Shown: positions 24,538 to 32,902 of the stretch, piece by piece
Position numbering within the stretch: the stretch's first letter is position 1
Layout of the letters: each line of letters opens with the position of its first letter
Assembly (NCBI GenBank): GCA_030452985.1
Contig: JAKDLG010000037.1
Coordinates: forward strand, 1-34,664
DNA from: Humibacillus sp.
Lineage (GTDB): Bacteria; Actinomycetota; Actinomycetes; Actinomycetales; Dermatophilaceae
Direction: 5' to 3'
Length of the DNA stretch: 34,664 nt
Notes under the pieces: generated by a model
Told to the model about the DNA's origin: nothing
What the model saw: only the letters and a program-made list of their open reading frames with translations
Databases searched by the model: none
Program-made: the position numbers and the translations under genes

Positions 24538-27438
24538 TCAGATCAGACCCTCGTGGCGGCCGGTGGCGACCGCGTCGCGGCGGGTGCTGACCTCGAGCTT
24601 GTCGAACAGCGACCGCAGCTGGGTCTTGATCGTGTTGGGGCTCACCGAACGGGCCCGGGCGATCTCGGACACGGTCAGAAGCGACGGGAGGTCGCGCAGC
24701 AGTGAGATCTCTCGGGGGCTGAGCAGGGGTGCTGGTCCGAGGCCGGCGTTCTGACGCCATCGGCGAGGGCCGGAGTCGGCGGCCTGCCCCTCGGCGGTCT
24801 CGAGCAACCGGTCGACGAGCGGCTCGTGACGGCCGAACCGGCCCCTCCCTGACCGCAGCGAGCCCATCACCTCGGCCGAGACGTCGAGCATCATCCGAAG
24901 TCCGTCCTGGGAGTGGGTCAGCTCGAGAGCGACCAGCAGCGCCTCGTGCGCCACCGCGGCCTGCTGGTTGCGCCGGGCGGTGGTGACCTCGACGAGCGCA
25001 GCCGCGACGGCCGACGCAGCGAAGGAGACCTCGGCCTCACCGCTCACCACGGAGGCGACGTGGGCCCGGGCCTCACGGTCATGCCCGAGCCGCAGCGCGC
25101 GCAACCCCCGCATGGCAAGCACATCAGCGGCGAGTGCCGGGACCGCGGCCGAGATCTCCTCGACGGCTTCCGCGACGGTCAGCTGGGCGGTGAGCAGCGC
25201 CATCCGGTGCAGGGTGACCATCTCGTACCCGACGAGCGAGGCGGCATAGGGCGCCGGCGGCAGTCGTCGCACTTTCTCGAGGCGCCGGCTGACGATCTCA
25301 CGCTGGCGCGCCGGATCGGTATCGGACCGGGCGAAGTCGATGCAGGTCGCCACCGATGCGAGGGAGCGAACAACCGCCTGAACGGCATCCTGCTCGTCGA
25401 TCCCTCCGGACGTCGCGTCCGGGCTGCCACCCTGCGTGGTGCCGAGGATGGCGAAGGCTGACCCGATGAGCTGTTCCGCCAGGTCGAGGTCGCAGTGCTC
25501 GTGGGCCTCCTCGGCCGCGCAGACGTAGGGCAGCAGCAAGTTCGGCGACCGGCCCAGACCGCGCGGTGTCGCGTGGGCGATCGCCTCATGGGCCCACCGC
25601 CGCGTCTCAACCACGTCACCAACCACGCCGCTGGCGGCGGTGAGACCTGTCAGGCACGAGACCACGGTGAAGGCCCGGTCGGCCTGCCGCGCTCCACGGA
25701 GCGACCGCTCGAACATCGGGAGGCTCTCGGCGGCCCGTCCGCTGCTGACGAGCGCAAACGCTTGCTGCAGATCTTCCAGCACGTCGAGGTCGCGCAGGTT
25801 GGGCGTTGCGGCGTCGGGACGGGGTCGGGGACTAACGGTGAGCAGTGGAGGGTCGTCCCCGGTGTTGACGAACTGCCGTGCGGTCCAGCTGGCGATGGTG
25901 AGCACCCGGTCGGGCGGCAGCGGCACGAACGTGAGCACGGGCGAACCGGCATCCTCGGATGACGTGAGCCCGCGGTCAACGTCATCCTGCCCCTGCTCCA
26001 CCCTGGGCTCCCCCATGACGGCGGCCGCTGCGAGATGGAGCCGAGCGCTGGCCAGGTCGACCGACTGGAGGTTGGCGATCGCGACGACCGCGAGCAGCGC
26101 GGGGTCGGAGTGCAGCACAGCCGGCACCGCCGCCACGGCGTGCTCGATCCTCGAGGGGTCGCCGTCGAGCAACAGGACGACGGCGTACCGGTGCAGGGTT
26201 GCCCGAACGAGCGCCGCGTCGCCGGAGTACACCGCATGATCGACCGCCTCCGTCGCCCGACCCTGCTCGGCGAACCACACTGCAGTCTGGGCCTGCCTGA
26301 GGGCGAAACGCTCGACGCTCTCGGCCCGGAGTCGCGCTCGCAGATAGCTGCGCAGCAGCGCGTGGTAGCGATAGGTGACCGGGTGTGCGTCGGGAGTGAT
26401 CGCGAGCAGCGAGTTGGCGGCGGTGAGCTCTGCGAGCACCTGGCCGGCATCGTCGCACCCCGAGAGCCGAACCGCGAGGGCCTCGGGCAGGACGTCGGGA
26501 ACACAGGTGTCGAGCATGAACTCGCGACGGTCGTCGTCGATCGAGTCGAGCACCTCGTCGACGAGGTAGGCCGCGACCGCCCCGTCGTTCTGGGCGAAGG
26601 AAGCCAGGAACGGCTCCGGGTCGCGGCCTGATGCGAGCGAGAGGGCCGCGAGCCCGACCCCGGCCGCCCAGCCCTCCGTGAGGCGATGCAGTCTGGTGAC
26701 CTGACCCTCGTCAAGGCTGATGCCGTTCAGCGCGACGACCGCAGCGGTCTCGTCTCGCGACAGGCGCAGGTCGTGGTCGCGGACCTCGCGGAGGCGCTGC
26801 TGCAGGCGCAGCTTCGACAGGTGCACGGCAGGGTCGGCCCGGGCGCCGAGCACGACGTGCAGGTTGGGCGGCGCCCGGTGCAGGAGGGTCTCGAGGATCT
26901 CGAGCGTTCGGTGATCACGCAGAAGGTGGACGTCGTCGAGCAGCAACCACAGGTCGGCCCCGAACGTGACGACCTCGGACGCGACCTGAGACGTGACGCC
27001 GGCGTCAGGGGGAAGGCGGATCTCGGTGTCGCGCTCCCGGCGCAACATCGCTGCTGGCGCCCCAGCGCCCGACCGTGGCGCCGGTCCTCCGTCGGGCCGA
27101 CCGGCCCAGTCGATGGCGGTGCGGACCGCGTCGAGCAAGCACATCGCCAGGCCGGCCGGGTCGTTGTCGTCCCTGCCGAGCGTCACCCAGCCCACGCCGT
27201 CACCTCGCGCGCTCATGGTCTGGGCCCACGAGACCATCAGCATCGTCTTGCCGGCTCCGGCGCTGCCCGTGACGAGCGTGACGCTGCCGTGGGTGGCGCG
27301 CAGCTCGGGGCAGGGCGCGACCGGTGCCGGCAGCGTCTCGCGCGTCAGCATGCGGTCGCGCGTCCAGGGGGCCCGCTCCCGCAGCGAGGCACTGGCGCGT
27401 CGACCGGGCGGCGAGGGGTCGAACGCGGCCGTGTTCAT
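24538..27438 (-). CDS. Large LuxR-family ATPase regulator (MalT/LAL type)
   Basis: A 966-residue protein. The P-loop GSAGAGKT is at residues 58-65 and the Walker B LLLDDVHLL near residue 175, followed by the STAND-type sequence VVLGARADP. The middle (about 400-880) is a helical repeat region, and the end is a LuxR helix-turn-helix with LSPREISLLRDL and VSPNTIKTQLRSLFDKLEV. MalT-like regulators are ATP-driven switches that activate transcription on binding an effector. GGAGG precedes the ATG. Possible minus-strand -10 TAGAGT at 27502-27497 is weak. The neighbours do not reveal the target; the 68-residue gene is the closest candidate. Confidence 0.92.
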   Translation of the reverse strand: MNTAAFDPSPPGRRASASLRERAPWTRDRMLTRETLPAPVAPCPELRATHGSVTLVTGSAGAGKTMLMVSWAQTMSARGDGVGWVTLGRDDNDPAGLAMCLLDAVRTAIDWAGRPDGGPAPRSGAGAPAAMLRRERDTEIRLPPDAGVTSQVASEVVTFGADLWLLLDDVHLLRDHRTLEILETLLHRAPPNLHVVLGARADPAVHLSKLRLQQRLREVRDHDLRLSRDETAAVVALNGISLDEGQVTRLHRLTEGWAAGVGLAALSLASGRDPEPFLASFAQNDGAVAAYLVDEVLDSIDDDRREFMLDTCVPDVLPEALAVRLSGCDDAGQVLAELTAANSLLAITPDAHPVTYRYHALLRSYLRARLRAESVERFALRQAQTAVWFAEQGRATEAVDHAVYSGDAALVRATLHRYAVVLLLDGDPSRIEHAVAAVPAVLHSDPALLAVVAIANLQSVDLASARLHLAAAAVMGEPRVEQGQDDVDRGLTSSEDAGSPVLTFVPLPPDRVLTIASWTARQFVNTGDDPPLLTVSPRPRPDAATPNLRDLDVLEDLQQAFALVSSGRAAESLPMFERSLRGARQADRAFTVVSCLTGLTAASGVVGDVVETRRWAHEAIAHATPRGLGRSPNLLLPYVCAAEEAHEHCDLDLAEQLIGSAFAILGTTQGGSPDATSGGIDEQDAVQAVVRSLASVATCIDFARSDTDPARQREIVSRRLEKVRRLPPAPYAASLVGYEMVTLHRMALLTAQLTVAEAVEEISAAVPALAADVLAMRGLRALRLGHDREARAHVASVVSGEAEVSFAASAVAAALVEVTTARRNQQAAVAHEALLVALELTHSQDGLRMMLDVSAEVMGSLRSGRGRFGRHEPLVDRLLETAEGQAADSGPRRWRQNAGLGPAPLLSPREISLLRDLPSLLTVSEIARARSVSPNTIKTQLRSLFDKLEVSTRRDAVATGRHEGLI

Positions 27439-27588
27439 GCCGGACCTCCATTCTCGTGCCGTGGCCGCAGGGGCAACGAGGATTCTCCCTCAATCCACTC
27501 TAGGCGGAGCGCGGGAGGAGCGCATTGAGGACCACCGTACAAGGACCATGCGCCATCCGACGTTGGGCGGTCAACACTCGGAACGAGG

Positions 27589-29022
27589 TCAGGAGCCCGT
27601 CACGTTGGGGTCGCGCCAACGGCGCTCGAAGGGCAACCGCCAGGTGAACGGGGCGACCAGCTGGTGGATCTGGTTCGGCCCCCAGGTGCCGGGGTCGTAG
27701 GGCCGCACGATCGGGGGCTGCTCGATCAGCGGTGTCGAGATCTCCCAGAGCCGTTCGATACCTTCGGCCGAGGTGAACAGGGTGCGGTCGCCACGGGCCG
27801 CGTCGTAGATCAGCCGCTCGTAGGCCTCGAGAACGGAACCGGCCCAGTCGGTCTCCTGCATCGAGAACTGCATCGACAACTTGTCGAGCTTCATGCCGGG
27901 CCCCGGTCGCTTGCCGTAGAACGACAACGACATCCGTGACTTGTCGGCGAGGTCGAAGGTGAGGTGGTCGGGGCCGTTGTCACCGACACCCGACTCGGGC
28001 GGGAACATCGAGCGGGGCGGCTCCTTGAACGCGATCGAGATGATGCGCGACCCCTGGGCCAGCCGCTTGCCGGTGCGCAGGTAGAAGGGCACACCGGCCC
28101 AGCGCCAGTTGTCGACGAAGCACTTGAGCGCGACGAAGGTCTCGGTCTGGGAGTCGGACTTCACCCCCGGCTCGTCGCGGTAGCCGACGTACTGGCCGCG
28201 CACGACGTTGTGCGGCTCGATCGGGGTCATCGAGCGGAAGACCTTGTTCTTCTCCTCGCTGATCGCCCTCGGCTCCAGGGCGGTCGGCGGTTCCATCGCC
28301 GTGAACGCGAGCACCTGGAACAGGTGCGTCACGACCATGTCGCGGTAGGCGCCGGTGCCCTCGTAGAAGTCGGCGCGCTGGCTCAGGCCCAGCGTCTCGG
28401 GCACGTCGATCTGCACGTGGTCGATGTGGTTGCGGTGCCAGATCGGCTCGAAGAGGCCGTTGGCGAAGCGGAAGGCGAGGATGTTCTGCGCTGCCTCCTT
28501 GCCGAGGAAGTGGTCGATGCGGAAGATCTGCTCCTCGTTGAACACCTGGTGCAGCTCGGCGTTGAGGCTACGGGCGCTGGCGAGGTCGGTGCCGAAGGGC
28601 TTCTCCATGATGATGCGGCTGCGCTCGACGAGGCCGGCCTCGTCGAGCTGCTTGACCACCGCGAGCGCGGCCTTGGGCGGCACGCTGAGGTAGTGCAGCC
28701 GCCAGGCCTCGGGGCCCAGGATCGCCTCCGAATCGGCCACGGCGTCGCGCAGGCCCTTCGGGCCCGCACCCCCGGGCACCCAGTGGATGCGTTCGGCGAA
28801 CTCCGCGAGGTCGGCCTCGGTCGGGTGGTGCGGGCTGTGCTCACGCACCGAGGCGAAGACGATCTCGAGGAACTCGTCACGGGTCAGCTCGTCGAGCGAG
28901 GTGGCGACGATGCGTAGGCCGTCGATGAGCTGCGACTCGTGCAGGTGCAGCATCCCGGGCAGCAGCTTGCGCCGCGCGAGGTCACCGGTGGCTCCGAACA
29001 GAACGACGGTTGTGGCTGGCAT
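27589..29022 (-). CDS. zwf: Glucose-6-phosphate dehydrogenase
   Basis: A 477-residue enzyme that oxidises glucose 6-phosphate to 6-phosphogluconolactone, the first step of the oxidative pentose-phosphate pathway. The coenzyme-binding GATGDLA is at residues 10-16, EKPFG at 140-144, and the catalytic signature RIDHFLGKE at 168-176. The ATG at 29022 is chosen because residue 5 onward matches the family N-terminus and AGGGTG lies upstream; the longer frame from 29136 adds 38 unrelated residues. No tkt, tal, opcA or pgl gene accompanies it, so this copy lies apart from the usual actinobacterial pentose-phosphate cluster and could be a paralogue. Confidence 0.95.
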   Translation of the reverse strand: MPATTVVLFGATGDLARRKLLPGMLHLHESQLIDGLRIVATSLDELTRDEFLEIVFASVREHSPHHPTEADLAEFAERIHWVPGGAGPKGLRDAVADSEAILGPEAWRLHYLSVPPKAALAVVKQLDEAGLVERSRIIMEKPFGTDLASARSLNAELHQVFNEEQIFRIDHFLGKEAAQNILAFRFANGLFEPIWHRNHIDHVQIDVPETLGLSQRADFYEGTGAYRDMVVTHLFQVLAFTAMEPPTALEPRAISEEKNKVFRSMTPIEPHNVVRGQYVGYRDEPGVKSDSQTETFVALKCFVDNWRWAGVPFYLRTGKRLAQGSRIISIAFKEPPRSMFPPESGVGDNGPDHLTFDLADKSRMSLSFYGKRPGPGMKLDKLSMQFSMQETDWAGSVLEAYERLIYDAARGDRTLFTSAEGIERLWEISTPLIEQPPIVRPYDPGTWGPNQIHQLVAPFTWRLPFERRWRDPNVTGS

Positions 29023-29104
29023 GAGTTCACCCTGTCGCACTTCGGGGCCCGGTGCGAGCGCTGGCACTCGGCGATCTCGGCCGGCGACCGACGCCGGGCG
29101 ACGA

Positions 29105-29139
29105 CGGATGCCGCTCACGCGCGTCGTCAGCGGCATCCG
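29105..29139 (-). terminator. GC hairpin after the copper-type operon
   Basis: Perfect 11-bp arms, cggatgccgct (29105-29115) and its reverse complement (29129-29139), loop 13 nt. It lies 47 bases beyond the stop of the DUF929-like gene and before zwf. With no T tract it would be a U-less type terminator at best. Confidence 0.5.
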
Positions 29140-29186
29140 ACGACGTGCCGGCGACGTGCCTGCGACGACCGCCTGCGGTCGATGGG

Positions 29187-30038
29187 CTACTTGGCGAGCA
29201 CCGCCGAGGCCGCCTTGACACCCGGCGCCGTGCAGACCGTGCTGGGCTGTCCACCGTTCTGGGCGCAGATCTGCGCCGTCATGACGTTGATCGCGGGCCC
29301 CACGCTCTTGCCGATCGCCGGGGTGGGGTCGAGGATGCCGGCCATGATCTGGTCGTAGGTCTTGCCCTCGAAGGCGTTCGAGTCGACGGTGGGCCCGGTG
29401 GTGGCGCGGGTGCCGCCGTAGTTGATCCAGGGGATGCTGCCCTTGGGGTTGTACTTCTGCATGAGGGCGGCATCGTCACCCTCGAGCTTCTGCAGGGGCT
29501 TGCCCTCGCGGTCCTGGGTCTCGACGGCCTTGAAGACGACGTGGTCGCTGGTGAAGCTCGACTTCAGGAACGAGAAGGTCGGGGTGTCGGGCAGCGCGTC
29601 GGTGCTGCTGCTCGTGGTCTCGGTGAGACCGCTGAAGGTGCCGAACCGCGCCAGGGCACCGATGAGGGCCCAGCGTTCCACGGCGCAGTAGGGGCAGAAC
29701 TCGGCGCCGACGTAGAGCACGACGGGCTTGCCGTCGGTCGTGCGGGCGGTGGCTCCGTCGAGCTTGGTCGGGGCCTGCTGGGCCGTTGGTGCGGGGGCCT
29801 TGTCGAGGGTCGCGGCCGGGATCGCCGTCAGCTTCGTCAGCGCCGCGGCCCCGCTCCCTCCCACCGGAGCGGGAACGGGGCGGTTCGCGATGACGACGCC
29901 GATCGCGACGGCGATCACGATGACGATGACCCCGACCCCTGCCGCAACCATCTGGGTGCGCTGACGCTCCTTGCGGGCCCGTGCCTCACGCACCTCCTTG
30001 GCTCGTTGCTTCGCCGCCGTTCTCGTGCTCTTGGCCAT
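29187..30038 (-). CDS. DUF929-like membrane-anchored thioredoxin-fold protein with CPYC
   Basis: A 283-residue protein. The N-terminus is basic and is followed by one membrane helix (about residues 30-51), so the rest faces outward. [22 protein letters not shown] holds a CPYC motif at 115-118 in a thioredoxin-like setting, and a second Cys pair lies near the end (ICAQNGG, then TVCTAPG). DUF929-type proteins have no firm function. It starts 3 bases after the DyP stop with no clear ribosome-binding site, so it is probably coupled to it. In this copper-linked operon it could serve as a Sco-like thiol or copper-delivery factor, which is inference. Confidence 0.8.
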   Translation of the reverse strand: MAKSTRTAAKQRAKEVREARARKERQRTQMVAAGVGVIVIVIAVAIGVVIANRPVPAPVGGSGAAALTKLTAIPAATLDKAPAPTAQQAPTKLDGATARTTDGKPVVLYVGAEFCPYCAVERWALIGALARFGTFSGLTETTSSSTDALPDTPTFSFLKSSFTSDHVVFKAVETQDREGKPLQKLEGDDAALMQKYNPKGSIPWINYGGTRATTGPTVDSNAFEGKTYDQIMAGILDPTPAIGKSVGPAINVMTAQICAQNGGQPSTVCTAPGVKAASAVLAK

Positions 30039-30041
30039 GGC

Positions 30042-31343
30042 TCAGGACAGTAGCGCCTGCCCGAGCGTTTCCCCTGACCCCGCCCCGGGCAGCACCGCGT
30101 AGACGCTGCTGCCGATCGGCGTGGTCCAGATGTTCATCAGGTCAGCCTCGGCCAGCCGTCTCTGGATCGGCACGAACTGGCGAACCGGGTCGGCCTGGAA
30201 GGCCACGAAAACCAGACCGGTGTTCGTGCGGGCCGTACCGGCCGGCGGGTCGTCGTAGGAGTACGGGGCCCGAAGGATGTGTTCGTGGGGCGCGGCGGGC
30301 ATCGCCCGCCGCAGGTGCGAGGCGTCGTCGATGACCGGGAACCCGAGCGCGTCCTTGGCCTGGAGGTCGGGGTGGTCGGTGGGCTTCGTGCCGGTGAGCG
30401 GGGCGCCGTTGTCGAGTCGGCGACCGATGGCGTTCTCGCGGGCGATGCGGTCGGCCCGGTCCCAGGTGTCCATGTTCATCGCGATCCGCCGGATGACCAT
30501 CGAGCTGCCCCCGGCAAGGCCCTTCGGCGGTGCCTGCTGGTCGGCCCCGATCCACAGCAGCGGGTCGTGGGTGCCGTCCGTGGCCGGTTGCACCGTTCCG
30601 TCGATCTGCCCGAACTGGTTGCGGAAGGGCAGCCCGGCGTCGGTCTCGGTCAGCGGCTCGCGAAAGCCGCGCTGCACCCAGACCTGGCTCGCGAGGGTGT
30701 CGGCGCCGACGACGAGTCGCCGGGTCGCGTGCGCCACCGCCACGGGGGAGTCGGCCCGCACCTGCAGCACGACATCGGTCTGCCGCCAGGTCGGGTCGAG
30801 CCGGTCGATGCCGAACCGGGGCAGCGGGGCCAGCCAGTTCGGGCGGTGCGCGACCAGCCCGGCCGCAGCGTAGAACCCGGACCCGACCCCGACCGTCACC
30901 GTGAGCCGCGAGGGCACCTGAGCCAGCTCCGGTTCGAGGTCGGTCAGCGGGCCCCGGGCCGCCATCAGCCGTTCGATGTCGTCGGTCCACACGCCCATCA
31001 GGCGCTGGCACGTGTCGCGGTCGGCTCCCTTCGGCAGGTCGAGACCGACGAACGCAGCGAACGGCTGCGGCTCTGTGACCACCCCGGCCTGGCGGGCGCC
31101 ACGAAAGGTGATCGTGCTCGCCCGGGTGACCGGCCCCGCCGCGGCCGGTCGCGACGATGCGTCGGCCGATGAGCCGGTCGAACCCGCCTGGCAGCCCGCG
31201 ACCGCCCCGGTCGTGGCGATGCCGGCCGCCGCGACGAGACCGCCGCGCAGCACCGCCCGCCGGCCGGGGCCGTGACCGGACCCGGCCGACGGGATCACGC
31301 GCTGCTCGTCACCGTCGGGTCGCTTCGGTGGGTGGGGAACCAT
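30042..31343 (-). CDS. Tat-exported DyP-type peroxidase, probable lipoprotein
   Basis: A 433-residue haem peroxidase. The twin arginines at 28-29 (GRRAVLRGG) lead to a hydrophobic stretch ending in the lipobox VAGC (Cys51), so it is likely a Tat lipoprotein. The DyP motif GxxDG reads GQIDG at 245-249, and the haem region has DASHLRRAMP. The ATG at 31343 overlaps the stop of the PCu(A)C gene by one base (TGATG); the longer frame to 31889 only runs through that gene. In Streptomyces lividans a Tat DyP peroxidase (DtpA) is encoded beside a PCu(A)C-type chaperone (ECuC) and Sco and acts in extracytoplasmic copper handling; this pair resembles it. Confidence 0.9.
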   Translation of the reverse strand: MVPHPPKRPDGDEQRVIPSAGSGHGPGRRAVLRGGLVAAAGIATTGAVAGCQAGSTGSSADASSRPAAAGPVTRASTITFRGARQAGVVTEPQPFAAFVGLDLPKGADRDTCQRLMGVWTDDIERLMAARGPLTDLEPELAQVPSRLTVTVGVGSGFYAAAGLVAHRPNWLAPLPRFGIDRLDPTWRQTDVVLQVRADSPVAVAHATRRLVVGADTLASQVWVQRGFREPLTETDAGLPFRNQFGQIDGTVQPATDGTHDPLLWIGADQQAPPKGLAGGSSMVIRRIAMNMDTWDRADRIARENAIGRRLDNGAPLTGTKPTDHPDLQAKDALGFPVIDDASHLRRAMPAAPHEHILRAPYSYDDPPAGTARTNTGLVFVAFQADPVRQFVPIQRRLAEADLMNIWTTPIGSSVYAVLPGAGSGETLGQALLS

Positions 31344-32014
31344 CACTTGGTGGGCGTGGCCGGCGCGGTGCTGGTCATGCCGGTCATGGCCGGCATCGAC
31401 GGCGCGTACGTCTCCTGCGCCCCGGCGAACGAGCGCACCGGAACCGACCAGGCGAACGTCGTGCCATCGGTGGTGACCATGTCGAGGGCCACCTTCTGGC
31501 CGTTGGCCAGCGGGCCCGACACGTCCATCAGCATGATGTGGTCGCCGCCCGGGTTCAGCGTCAGGGTGCCCCCCGCCGGGATGACGAACCCGCCCTTCTT
31601 CTCGGTCATCTTCATCGTGCCGTCGGGCTGCTTCACCATCGTGTGCAGCTGGACCATGCCGGCCCGGTCGCTGCTGCCCTTGACGATGGTGGCCGGCGTA
31701 GACGAGTGGTTGGTGATGGTGCCGAAGGCGGCCGTCATGCCCGAGCCGGCCTTGACCCAGCCGGAGTCGAGGGTCAGCTCGGCCTTTTGGCCCGCAGCAG
31801 CAGGCGCGGTGGTTGACCCGCCGGAGCCGGCTAGGGCCGTGTCGGCGGCACTCGTCGAGGTGCCGCAGCCCGAAAGGGCGAACGCGCAACCGATGACCGC
31901 GACGGTGGCGGTCAGGCGCGCCTTGGTGGAGATGGCGGGCCGGGTGTTGACGGTGGACCGGGCGGTGGTGGCGGCGGACTGAGGGTGGACGGTGGACAGG
32001 GTGGAGCGAGACAT
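31343..32014 (-). CDS. PCu(A)C-family copper chaperone, lipoprotein
   Basis: A 223-residue protein with an unusually long signal region ending in the lipobox LSGC (Cys50). The copper-binding pattern of the family is visible: VQLHTMVK (His124, Met126), then Met134/Met136, then GGDHIMLM (His159, Met161). PCu(A)C proteins bind Cu(I) outside the cell and deliver it to cuproproteins, classically the oxidase CuA site. ATG 32014 has GAAGGAAC upstream. The stop is coupled to the DyP start. A membrane protein lies 134 bases upstream on the same strand. Confidence 0.92.
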   Translation of the reverse strand: MSRSTLSTVHPQSAATTARSTVNTRPAISTKARLTATVAVIGCAFALSGCGTSTSAADTALAGSGGSTTAPAAAGQKAELTLDSGWVKAGSGMTAAFGTITNHSSTPATIVKGSSDRAGMVQLHTMVKQPDGTMKMTEKKGGFVIPAGGTLTLNPGGDHIMLMDVSGPLANGQKVALDMVTTDGTTFAWSVPVRSFAGAQETYAPSMPAMTGMTSTAPATPTK

Positions 32015-32148
32015 GGGTGTTCCTTCACGGGTCGACTGGACGTTCCGGGGTTTGCGCACCACGCCACCGACCCGGTCGGTAGCTGCCGCCCTGGGCGGCG
32101 GCTTACGAACGGGGGTGGCGGCTGACTCGGGCGGCGATGGCCGCTCGG

Positions 32149-32778
32149 TCAGCGGGCAGCCCCCGGTGGGCCCCGTCGGGAAACGACGAGCAGCAGGTGT
32201 GGATGCGGTCGCGCCGAGACGGTGACGACCAGGCCCGGGCGCGGCCGGGCGAACCGCACCGGTTCGAGCAGGCGGGGCAGCACGGCATCCAGCACGCGCC
32301 ACAGCACGGCCTCGCCGCGACCGAGCAGGTAGGCCAGCACGGTGACGGCCACCACGTGCGCGAGCACCATCGAGACCGAGAGACTGTTCATCCCCGGCAT
32401 GCTGTTCATCGCCGCGCCGGGTGCAGTGGCCGGCGCACACATCGCGGCGCCTGCGTGCGCGTGCCCGAGGTGGGCGCTGTTCGACAGACACCCGGCGACC
32501 GACGTCATCGACGCGGGCACCGCATGGCCGAGGGCCGACAGGAGCAGGTGGCCGACGACCTGGGCGGCGCCCAACCCGAGGAAGAGGGCCTGCGCGGTCA
32601 CGCGCTTGGCCGACGAGAGCAGGGCCACGGGCCAGCAGGCCACGGCGAGCAGAGCCAGGGCCGGCAGCGACACCTCGCCCCCGCCGAGCGCATGCGCCCC
32701 GGTGGTGATCATCACGCAGGCGGTGACGAAGACGAGCGCGCGCAACAGTCGCGCCGCGCCCGCTCCCGCTTCGATCAC
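32149..32778 (-). CDS. Membrane protein with His/Met-rich loop
   Basis: A 209-residue protein with about four to five hydrophobic segments and a loop near residues 85-130 rich in His, Met and Cys (SAHLGHAHAGAAMCAP, then MNSMPGMNSLSVSM), suited to binding copper or another soft metal. No family is recognised. The GTG at 32778 follows a minus-strand TACGAT (32790-32785) by 6 bases, so the transcript may be leaderless. The PCu(A)C gene is next, 134 bases downstream, which supports a role in copper transport or sensing. That role is inferred from the loop and the neighbours. Confidence 0.75.
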   Translation of the reverse strand: MIEAGAGAARLLRALVFVTACVMITTGAHALGGGEVSLPALALLAVACWPVALLSSAKRVTAQALFLGLGAAQVVGHLLLSALGHAVPASMTSVAGCLSNSAHLGHAHAGAAMCAPATAPGAAMNSMPGMNSLSVSMVLAHVVAVTVLAYLLGRGEAVLWRVLDAVLPRLLEPVRFARPRPGLVVTVSARPHPHLLLVVSRRGPPGAAR

Positions 32779-32902
32779 CGTTCCATCGTATTGGAGTCTG
32801 GGTCGGCATCTCGAGGGTGACCCGGGCCCGTTCGCAGTCGCCGGCCCGCGGGCCCTCGGCTCGGCGGCTCGATGGCCTCAGCGGCATCCGGGTCGGGGCG
32901 GA

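Noticed and set aside
31344..32887. N-terminal extensions of the DyP (to 31889) and PCu(A)C (to 32887) frames
   Set aside because: The extensions read through neighbouring genes in wrong frames; starts at 31343 and 32014 have coupling or a ribosome-binding site and lead directly into signal peptides.
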